A stretch of DNA of 13,301 bases from Clostridiaceae bacterium. GTDB lineage: Bacteria > Bacillota > Clostridia > Oscillospirales > Acutalibacteraceae. Numbering within the stretch: position 1 is the first letter of the stretch; each line of letters begins with the position of its first letter. Location: contig JAEDKI010000041.1 of assembly GCA_016295895.1 (NCBI GenBank), positions 1 through 13,301 of the forward strand. Reading direction: 5' to 3'. The position numbers and the translations under genes are program-made. This document shows, one piece after another, positions 1-5,396 of the stretch. The notes beneath the pieces were generated by a model, which was not told the DNA's origin, ran no database searches, and saw nothing but the letters and a program-made list of their open reading frames with translations.

Positions 1-7
1 CAAATCC

Positions 8-33
8 GTAGGGTTCGGCGTCCCCGACGAACC
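8..33 (+). repeat. GTAGGG repeat unit A
   Basis: The unit starts with GTAGGG (8-13). It contains inverted arms GGTTCG (12-17) and CGAACC (28-33), extendable to nine positions with one mismatch. Its reverse complement matches 194-219 at 22 of 26 positions, so the two are inverted copies of one element. Confidence 0.7.
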
Positions 34-34
34 A

Positions 35-51
35 ATTCGCCGCAGGCGAAT
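35..51. repeat. Short perfect hairpin between repeat units
   Basis: Arms ATTCGCC (35-41) and GGCGAAT (45-51) are exact reverse complements around a 3-base loop. The hairpin abuts unit A. It has no T-tract, so it is not an obvious terminator. Confidence 0.6.
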
Positions 52-101
52 AATTTGTTTTTATTCATTTTTAAAGTGATATATACTTCATATCTTAAAA
101 A

Positions 102-126
102 CGGCGGGAGCAAGCCCCCGCCCTAC
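102..126 (-). repeat. GTAGGG repeat unit B
   Basis: Arms GGCGGG (103-108) and CCCGCC (117-122) form a GC-rich stem. CCCTAC closes the unit at 121-126, so on the minus strand it opens with GTAGGG. The head is shared with the other units but the stem sequence differs. Confidence 0.6.
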
Positions 127-160
127 CGTGAATCCTGTAAAATCCATTGTTTCCTCATTT

Positions 161-200
161 GGGACGATGTGGGCATCGTCCCCTACAAATTGGAATTTGT
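161..200 (-). repeat. GTAGGG repeat unit C with adjoining hairpin
   Basis: The arms GGGACGATG (161-169) and CATCGTCCC (174-182) are exact reverse complements around a 4-base loop. CTAC follows, so the minus strand reads GTAGGG into the stem. A second small hairpin, ACAAAT (185-190) with ATTTGT (195-200), joins this unit to unit D. Confidence 0.65.
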
Positions 201-219
201 CGGGAACGCCGAACCCTAC
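194..219 (-). repeat. GTAGGG repeat unit D, inverted copy of unit A
   Basis: On the minus strand this begins GTAGGGTTCGGCGT, as unit A does, and matches it at 22 of 26 positions. The differences lie mainly in the distal arm, where this copy has AATT in place of GGTT. The pair frames the whole repeat cluster in opposite orientations. Confidence 0.7.
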
Positions 220-237
220 CGGTATTTTGCTAAAATC

Positions 238-278
238 CAAAAATAAAAGCATCCCGGGGAGATATTTCTTCCCGGGAT
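238..278 (-). terminator. Rho-independent terminator of the GH30 gene
   Basis: On the minus strand, just past the GH30 stop codon, arms ATCCCGGG (271-278) and CCCGGGAT (251-258) form a strong stem with a short loop. It is followed by a T-rich run (complement of 238-248). Hairpin plus T-tract placed about 20 bases after the stop fits an intrinsic terminator. Confidence 0.85.
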
Positions 279-299
279 TTATCATAATTTTATGATTGA

Positions 300-1685
300 T
301 TATTTCTTGATAATAACCGTATTGACCGATTTTGCGCTGACCGAGAAACTGCCGAGATTATCAATTTCATGCTTGTCAAGGCTGTTTTCTTCGTCTGTAA
401 CATACATAACGGCGGATTTTTCGCCGAAATCAATGCTGCATTCTTCGGCATTTTCCGAAAAGTTTATTATTATAACGGCAATTTCATCCGAGCAGTCAAA
501 GGCAACTGCATAAGCGTTTTCGCAGTCAATCCGAGCGTCAATTCTGACAGAACCACGCTTTATGTATTTTGAAAAATTGCCGAAAGCGTAATATCTTTTT
601 GTCAGTTTAAAGGCGTTTTCTCCGTTTTCGTCGAAATAGTAAATAATTCCGTCGCAATAATCCACCTCGGACAGACCGACCCAAAGCTGCCACGAAACTG
701 CGTTCATAACCGTCAAATCCTCGGTCATTATTTTAGCCTGTTCAAGAGCGGAATTCATGCCGTAATCCCTGCCGCCCTGCATATGGCACCATTCGCTGAT
801 TTTGACAGGAGCGTCGGGATAGTGCCTGTCCATCCATTTTCTGTAGCGTTTTGCGTAGGCAAGCCTGTCGTTGAGCGGTTTATTCAGAATCGGAATTTTC
901 GGGGTCGGCATGCAGTAGGAATGAATGTCAACTCCGTCAACCTTTGAGCGAATAAGGGGATTTCTGAGCATAATATGTGAATATGTCTTGTTAAACCAGC
1001 GGATATCGCCGTTCTCTGCTCCTGCGAGCTTAACGCCTTTCAAGCCTTTTCGGGCGTCCAATGCCTTTGCAAAAACTTTCATCAGCGCATAGACCTGACA
1101 CGGGCGGTAATGACAGCCCTCCTGATTCTCAAGCCACACCCAGACAGGCTCATTGACAGGGGAGATATATTTAATCGGCAAGCCCTCGTTCACAAAATGC
1201 TCGGTTATATCAAGGCAGTATTTTGCAAATTCATCAAAATTCTTTCTGCTCAAATTCGTCTTTAATGCAGTATCAAGATAAGCTTTGTGGTTTTTGGTCA
1301 GGCGTTCGGGCGGAGAATTAACGAACAGCGTTATCTCATCAACGCCGTATTTCTTTGCCGCATACATGAACCAAACGGCGTTTGCATCATTGCTCCAATC
1401 GTAAACACCCGGAGCTTTTTCAAGCCCTCTTGTTCTTCTGCGGTCGGTGCTGTAGCGGCCTGCGTTTGAATCCGCAGAGCCTGCGCCGATGTTGTATCTG
1501 TATTGGCTGATTCCGATTCCCTGCTCATTATCGAACAAAAGCTGAGCAATTCTCTCTCTTTTTTCAAGTCCGGATTCTTCGTCAATGTCAGTCCAGCCGC
1601 CGACAAACTGCGCCCACCATGCACCGCTGACGCCAAAGCCGGTCAAGGTCTGGAATCTTTTCTTTTCATTAATTTTTATTTTCAT
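300..1685 (-). CDS. GH30-family glycoside hydrolase, cytoplasmic
   Basis: This 461-residue protein resembles the GH30 (COG5520, O-glycosyl hydrolase) family. GH30 enzymes are retaining hydrolases with a (beta/alpha)8 barrel plus a side beta-domain. The N-terminal GFGVSGAWWA (residues 17-26) and YRYNIGAGS (62-70) are typical of the family. The proposed acid/base is Glu179 in SPVNEPVW, and the proposed nucleophile is Glu298 in KISEWC. His255 in HSY is also typical. Residues from about 370 to the end look like the beta-sandwich. The opening motif resembles endo-beta-1,6-galactanases (GH30_5), but the substrate is inference. There is no signal peptide, although many GH30 enzymes are secreted. This suggests it acts on imported oligosaccharides. 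The start has GGAGGAG about six bases upstream. The gene is monocistronic, with its own promoter and terminator, and sits near a sugar symporter operon. Confidence 0.88.
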   Translation of the reverse strand: MKIKINEKKRFQTLTGFGVSGAWWAQFVGGWTDIDEESGLEKRERIAQLLFDNEQGIGISQYRYNIGAGSADSNAGRYSTDRRRTRGLEKAPGVYDWSNDANAVWFMYAAKKYGVDEITLFVNSPPERLTKNHKAYLDTALKTNLSRKNFDEFAKYCLDITEHFVNEGLPIKYISPVNEPVWVWLENQEGCHYRPCQVYALMKVFAKALDARKGLKGVKLAGAENGDIRWFNKTYSHIMLRNPLIRSKVDGVDIHSYCMPTPKIPILNKPLNDRLAYAKRYRKWMDRHYPDAPVKISEWCHMQGGRDYGMNSALEQAKIMTEDLTVMNAVSWQLWVGLSEVDYCDGIIYYFDENGENAFKLTKRYYAFGNFSKYIKRGSVRIDARIDCENAYAVAFDCSDEIAVIIINFSENAEECSIDFGEKSAVMYVTDEENSLDKHEIDNLGSFSVSAKSVNTVIIKK

Positions 1686-1727
1686 TTTCTGCTCCTCCGC
1701 CTTATTTTGTTAAAGAGGTTATTATTA

Positions 1728-1757
1728 ATTCTACTATGCGCAGACCCATACTGTCAA
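1728..1757 (-). promoter_or_regulatory. Sigma-A promoter of the GH30 gene
   Basis: On the minus strand TTGACA (1752-1757) and TAGAAT (1728-1733) are separated by 18 bases. This would start transcription near 1721, giving a leader of about 36 bases that carries the GGAGGAG ribosome binding site. It lies directly after the ABC operon terminator, so the gene appears to be transcribed on its own. Confidence 0.7.
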
Positions 1758-1760
1758 TAC

Positions 1761-1803
1761 CGAAAAAATATATAAAAATGAGCCCGCATAATAACGGACT
1801 CAT
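1761..1803 (-). terminator. Terminator of the gntR-ABC operon
   Basis: On the minus strand ATGAGTCCG (1795-1803) pairs with CGGGCTCAT (1778-1786), with one G-U pair and an 8-base loop. A long T-rich tract follows (complement of 1761-1777). It begins within ten bases of the permease stop codon and separates the ABC operon from the GH30 promoter. Confidence 0.85.
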
Positions 1804-1809
1804 TAAAAA

Positions 1810-2439
1810 TTATCTTTCTCTTTTTTCGTAGAATTTTATAGACAAAAACCATGACAGGGCATAGAGCGCAACGGCGGCGAGACAGATAATAACCAAAACG
1901 CTGTTGAAGCTTAACTGCGGATTGATTTCCTTTTTACCGAATGCATTTGCCGCAATGAAACTGCCTGCGCATGCAATGCCAATCATAACGTAATAAGCGA
2001 TTCTGCCTTTTTCAATGCCAAACCTGAACATGAACGGCAAACTGATTGACGATGTGATAAGCGAAAGTGAAATCAGCATTTCAATTATCTGAAGCAAATC
2101 GACTGCCGAAAAAGTGTCGGTTATTGCCATCCTGACCGCCTGAACGGCCGATGAGAGGATTATCAGCAAAATCTGTGCCGAAAGCCCGATCGAGTATTTC
2201 GCCGAAACAATCTGTGATTTTGAATAGGGCAGAGCGCCGCAGTATTCGTTCCACTTGCTCTGTTCATCATATCCGAGCAGAGTTACGGGAATCATTCCGA
2301 TTATCATGCACGGATAGAATGTAAAGAATATATTGCCGTTGCTTGAAACCGAAACCGCAAGGAATACCGCAACAATCAGAAAATACGCCCTGCAATATGT
2401 CTTTATCATGTAAAGATCTTTGAGCAATAATCCTTTCAT
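1810..2439 (-). CDS. ABC-2 type transporter permease
   Basis: This 209-residue membrane protein has about six hydrophobic segments, near residues 15-31, 38-56, 85-102, 113-135, 147-166 and 178-199. It ends in a basic tail (FYEKRER). The opening MKGLLLKDLYMIK is typical of small ABC-2 permeases (ABC2_membrane_5-like) that pair with YtrB-type ATPases. It would form the membrane channel of an exporter whose substrate cannot be read from the sequence. Homologous Gram-positive systems are often linked to cell-envelope stress or antimicrobial peptides. The start lies 1 base after the ATPase stop and has AAAGGAGG upstream, so the two genes are translated together. It is the last gene of the operon and is followed by a strong terminator. 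Confidence 0.85.
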   Translation of the reverse strand: MKGLLLKDLYMIKTYCRAYFLIVAVFLAVSVSSNGNIFFTFYPCMIIGMIPVTLLGYDEQSKWNEYCGALPYSKSQIVSAKYSIGLSAQILLIILSSAVQAVRMAITDTFSAVDLLQIIEMLISLSLITSSISLPFMFRFGIEKGRIAYYVMIGIACAGSFIAANAFGKKEINPQLSFNSVLVIICLAAVALYALSWFLSIKFYEKRER

Positions 2440-2440
2440 C

Positions 2441-3283
2441 TTATTTTGCCTCCTTTACCATATAGACAAACAGTTCTTCAATGCTTATCGGGCTGATTCT
2501 GATATCACTCGGAACCGACGAACGCATAACCAAAGCTTCAGCGCCGTAAGGCGATATTTTTTTGTGCTTAACCGCCTCAGAGGGGAGAGAACGGAGCTGT
2601 TCTTCGGTGCAATGAATAATGCCGTATTCCGAGAGCAGAAGATCCTTTTCTTCGCAAAGGAGCAGCCTGCCCTTATGAAGAAACGCAACATAATCGCAGA
2701 GCTTTTCAAGGTCGCTGACAATATGAGATGAAATGAGAATTGAATGGCTCTCGTCTCTTGTGAATTCGCTGAACATCTCAACAACCTCGTCACGCACCAC
2801 GGGGTCAAGCCCGCTTGTGGCTTCGTCAAGGAGCAAAAGCTTGCTGCCGTGAGACATAGCAACGGCAATGCCGAGCTTCATTTTCATGCCTCTTGAAAAA
2901 TCCTTGAAGCGTTTGCTTTCGGGCAACGAAAACTTTTTGAGCAAAGAAGAATATTCGTTTTCATCCCAGTTTTTATAGGTGTTTTTCATAATCTTGCCGA
3001 CCTGAACGGGGGTTAACGCTCCGGGAATGCCCACCTCGTCAAAAACAACTCCGACATCCTCTTTTGTCAGGCGGATATCCTCCTCATTGTCTCTGCCGAG
3101 AATCGTAATTTTTCCGCTGTCCTTATGAATGATATCAAGTATCAGCTTGATTGTTGTGCTCTTTCCTGCTCCGTTTTCGCCGATTAATCCCATAATACAG
3201 CCGCTCGGCAGGGTGAGATTAAGGCCGTCAAGCTTAAAATCTCCGAAGCTTTTTGTGAGATTCATAATTTCCAAAGCGTTCAT
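2441..3283 (-). CDS. ABC transporter ATP-binding protein, YtrB-like
   Basis: This 280-residue ATPase powers the adjacent permease. Walker A is GENGAGKST (residues 35-43). The signature is FSRGMKMK (129-136), a variant of LSGGQ common in YtrB/BcrA-like proteins. Walker B is LLLLDEATSGLD (149-160), with catalytic Glu154 and the D-loop SGLDP. The switch histidine is His187 in ISSHI. The stretch after Walker A reads VGVVFDEVG, so no canonical Q-loop glutamine is obvious, as I recall is usual for this subgroup. The C-terminal part (about 215-280) is a variable domain. Its start codon overlaps the regulator stop as ATGA, with GGAGG just upstream inside the regulator gene. This gives tight translational coupling. 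Confidence 0.93.
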   Translation of the reverse strand: MNALEIMNLTKSFGDFKLDGLNLTLPSGCIMGLIGENGAGKSTTIKLILDIIHKDSGKITILGRDNEEDIRLTKEDVGVVFDEVGIPGALTPVQVGKIMKNTYKNWDENEYSSLLKKFSLPESKRFKDFSRGMKMKLGIAVAMSHGSKLLLLDEATSGLDPVVRDEVVEMFSEFTRDESHSILISSHIVSDLEKLCDYVAFLHKGRLLLCEEKDLLLSEYGIIHCTEEQLRSLPSEAVKHKKISPYGAEALVMRSSVPSDIRISPISIEELFVYMVKEAK

Positions 3284-3657
3284 TTCATTTCCTCCAGACC
3301 AAAGTTAACCATATTTATGATATCCTCTCTGCTGAGCTTGCAGGAAGCCGCAAGCTGAACAATCTGCTCAATGTGTTCCTCAATTTTTTTGAGATTTTCT
3401 TCTCTGAGCAGTTCAACATTTTTTTGCGCAACATAACAGCCCTTCGCTTGAATTGTATAAATAAACCCGTCCTTTTCAAGCTCGTCATAGGCTCTTTTTG
3501 TAGTTATAAAGCTTATGCGCAGATCCTTTGCAAGCCCTCTGATTGATGGAAGCATTTCATTTTCTTTAAGCTCCCCGCTGATGATCTGATTTTTTATCTG
3601 CGAATAAATCTGATCATAAATCGGCGCATCGCTTTTGTTGTCAATCAGTATTGTCAA
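3280..3657 (-). CDS. GntR-family regulator, YtrA subfamily
   Basis: This is a 125-residue transcription factor. Residues 10-78 form a GntR winged helix-turn-helix, with PIYDQIYSQI, LPSIRGLAKDL and the wing GFIYTIQAKGCYV. A short helical tail (about 84-125) replaces a large ligand domain, which is the YtrA-type layout. Such proteins usually repress their own operon with a downstream ABC exporter. The start is TTG at 3657, supported by GAGGTGA five bases upstream and by the family's usual N-terminus. The gene is first in a three-gene operon and overlaps the ATPase by four bases. A perfect palindrome over its own -10 box (3675-3701) is the likely operator. The inducing signal is unknown. Confidence 0.9.
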   Translation of the reverse strand: MTILIDNKSDAPIYDQIYSQIKNQIISGELKENEMLPSIRGLAKDLRISFITTKRAYDELEKDGFIYTIQAKGCYVAQKNVELLREENLKKIEEHIEQIVQLAASCKLSREDIINMVNFGLEEMK

Positions 3658-3674
3658 TTATATCACCTCAGCGA

Positions 3675-3701
3675 AACTGTATATACACATTATATACAGT
3701 T
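3675..3701. promoter_or_regulatory. Palindromic operator for the GntR regulator
   Basis: The arms AACTGTATATA (3675-3685) and TATATACAGTT (3691-3701) are perfect 11-bp inverted repeats around CACAT. The element covers the -10 box and probable start point of the gntR promoter, so a bound dimer would block initiation. Autorepression by the YtrA-like regulator is the natural inference. Confidence 0.8.
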
Positions 3702-3717
3702 ATAACAGCGTTGTCAA
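3689..3717 (-). promoter_or_regulatory. Consensus sigma-A promoter of the gntR-ABC operon
   Basis: On the minus strand TTGACA (3712-3717) and TATAAT (3689-3694) match both consensus hexamers exactly, with the ideal 17-base spacer. Transcription would start near 3682, giving a leader of about 25 bases with GAGGTGA before the TTG start. Such a strong promoter implies tight repression in the resting state. Confidence 0.85.
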
Positions 3718-3802
3718 TAGCTTTATGAGATTAATTTAATAGTCGTTTTGCATAAAAAAGCCAAGCGGATTTTGTTGAAACGGTAAATAGTGATTTGCTT
3801 GA

Positions 3803-3832
3803 TTGACTTGAAAGGCGTATATATGCTATTAT
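3803..3832 (+). promoter_or_regulatory. Promoter of the symporter-hydrolase operon
   Basis: TTGACT (3803-3808) and TATTAT (3827-3832) are 18 bases apart, with an extended -10 TG at 3824-3825. The start point would be near 3839, leaving a leader of about 40 bases with GGAG (3867-3870) eight bases before the symporter ATG. The rest of the divergent gap (about 3718-3802) is AT-rich with no clear element. Confidence 0.65.
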
Positions 3833-3844
3833 CTTTTATATACG
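3816..3844. promoter_or_regulatory. Inverted repeat across the symporter promoter, candidate operator
   Basis: CGTATATA (3816-3823) and TATATACG (3837-3844) are exact reverse complements separated by 13 bases. They bracket the -10 box and reach the likely start point, a good place for a repressor. The arms share GTATATA with the gntR operator 120 bp away. That could mean cross-regulation, but an AT-rich coincidence is possible. Confidence 0.45.
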
Positions 3845-3878
3845 ATAATATTTATCTTTATTAAACGGAGATGACAGA

Positions 3879-5396
3879 ATGGCTGAGAATAATAATGCCG
3901 CCGTTGAAGTTAAAAGCGAGATTTCCGGTGCGGGCGAGGTTAAACGCCTTGTAAGACCCAGAGAAATTGCCGCTTTTGCGATAACCTCTTACGGCCTCAA
4001 CAATCTGACAAGCTTTATCGGCTCAACCAAGCAGTATTTTATGATGAGCTTTCTCGGGCTTTCGGGCAAGGCTTACGGTCTGCTCGGAACTGTTTCGACC
4101 CTTTGGGACGCTCTTGACGACCCTTTATCGGGAATAATTATTGACCGAAGCAGAACAAGGTGGGGCAGACTTCGCCCGTTTTTGATTTTCCCGATGCCTT
4201 TCTGGGCGATTGCGTCAATTCTGTTTTATGTTGTGCCGAATTCATTTTCGTCTGGTGAGCGTTTTGCATATGCGCTCGTAACAACGATAATTTATGGTAT
4301 AGGATTTTCGTATCTGAGCGGCTGGGAATTGCTGCTCTATAACATGACCCCGAACACCAACGAGCGAAGTACATTGATTGCGACGCAAAAATTCATGAAT
4401 CTGTTCACATGGCTGCCGTCGCTTGTGCCCGTGTTCGTTGACTTTGTTCCGGGAGTAACCAAAAATGCAGTAACTCAGGTTGAGGTTTACAGAGGATTTT
4501 CGATTTTCTTTGTTATTGCCGCCGCTTTGGGCGCAATTTACGGCTTCTTTACCATGCGTGAAAGAGTTACGGTTGCATCAAAAGAAGAAATGAAAGAAAC
4601 GGGATTTTTGAAATCGGCAAAGTCAATTCTGACCTGCCGCCCGCTTGCCGTTCTTCTGCTTTCAAACTTTTTCGGAGGAATCAAGGGCGTCGGCGGAGCA
4701 TCGGAGGACTTTTTCTGGCTCAACTGCACGGGCAGACTTTCAAACCGCCTGCTTTGCAGCCTTTTCACGGGTATCCCGAACTATGTCATAACCCCGTCAA
4801 CCCCGATACTTATCAAAAAGTTTGGCCTGAGAACAACCGCCGTTTCGGCAGGTCTTTTCAGCGGCGTTGCTTACACCGTTCTTTATTTCATCGGATATAA
4901 GCCGACGGGCAACTATTGGCTCGATTTTGTTATTGTTACGGTCGGTTTGACCGTCTGTGGTCTGCCGAATCAGGTTATGAGCGTGTGCGACCCGCTTCTC
5001 AAGGGCGATATGTTCGACTATCTTGAATGGCAAAACGGAATCCGCAACGAGGGAATAGTCAATGCGGTTTCAAGCTATGTAAATAAGCTTTCTTCAAGCG
5101 TTCACGCTCTGCTTTCGGGCGCTGTTTTCGATTGGATAAAGTTCAAGCCTCAGCACGATTCATACGGCAACATCGTTCCGCACACCGACCCCAAGGTGCT
5201 CAAAGGAATCTGGGGAATATTCTGCCTTGCTCCCGCATTTGCAAGATTCGGTTACGGACTCTCGCTCCTGCTTTTCAATGTTCACGGAAAGACCAAGGAG
5301 AGAATGCTGATCGAGCTTGAAGAACACCGAAACGCAAGAGCGGAAATGAAAAAACAGGCTCTGAGCCAAATCGATTCACGGGAGAGCGAAGAATGA
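3879..5396 (+). CDS. GPH-family glycoside/cation symporter
   Basis: This 505-residue membrane protein belongs to the glycoside-pentoside-hexuronide (GPH, MFS_2) family. These carriers take up sugars with Na+ or H+. The N-terminal signature DPLSGIIIDRSRTRWGRLRP (81-100) resembles the MelB loop that contributes to the cation and sugar sites. The C-half signature GDMFDYLEWQNGIRNEG (376-392) is also typical. About 12 hydrophobic segments are expected, with a charged cytoplasmic tail (residues 470-505, rich in E and K). The start has GGAG eight bases upstream. The stop overlaps the start of the next gene as ATGA, so uptake and the adjoining hydrolase are co-translated. The substrate is inferred to be a small glycoside or oligosaccharide, since all nearby hydrolases are cytoplasmic. 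Confidence 0.9.
   Translation: MAENNNAAVEVKSEISGAGEVKRLVRPREIAAFAITSYGLNNLTSFIGSTKQYFMMSFLGLSGKAYGLLGTVSTLWDALDDPLSGIIIDRSRTRWGRLRPFLIFPMPFWAIASILFYVVPNSFSSGERFAYALVTTIIYGIGFSYLSGWELLLYNMTPNTNERSTLIATQKFMNLFTWLPSLVPVFVDFVPGVTKNAVTQVEVYRGFSIFFVIAAALGAIYGFFTMRERVTVASKEEMKETGFLKSAKSILTCRPLAVLLLSNFFGGIKGVGGASEDFFWLNCTGRLSNRLLCSLFTGIPNYVITPSTPILIKKFGLRTTAVSAGLFSGVAYTVLYFIGYKPTGNYWLDFVIVTVGLTVCGLPNQVMSVCDPLLKGDMFDYLEWQNGIRNEGIVNAVSSYVNKLSSSVHALLSGAVFDWIKFKPQHDSYGNIVPHTDPKVLKGIWGIFCLAPAFARFGYGLSLLLFNVHGKTKERMLIELEEHRNARAEMKKQALSQIDSRESEE

Larger units (their letters stand above)
1..238. repeat. Intergenic cluster of GTAGGG-headed palindromic repeats
   Basis: No convincing gene lies in this stretch. 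It is packed with short inverted repeats, several of which begin with GTAGGG (or end with CCCTAC on the plus strand). The recognisable units are at 8-33, 35-51, 102-126, 161-186 with 185-200, and 194-219. Units 8-33 and 194-219 are inverted copies of the same sequence. The short segments TGTAAAATCC and GCTAAAATCC also recur near two units. Positions 52-100 between units are AT-rich with no visible signal. Small dispersed palindromic elements like these are common between genes in Clostridia genomes. I infer that this is such a family, but its copy number elsewhere cannot be seen from this window. Confidence 0.7.

Noticed and set aside
55..285. Short open frames of about 60 residues on both strands in the left intergenic region
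   Set aside because: They run through the palindromic repeats, lack ribosome binding sites and have no recognisable protein features.
3775..3790. Possible catabolite-responsive (cre) element, TTGAAACGGTAAAT
   Set aside because: The central CG is out of register and the closing CA is missing, so the match to the consensus is poor.
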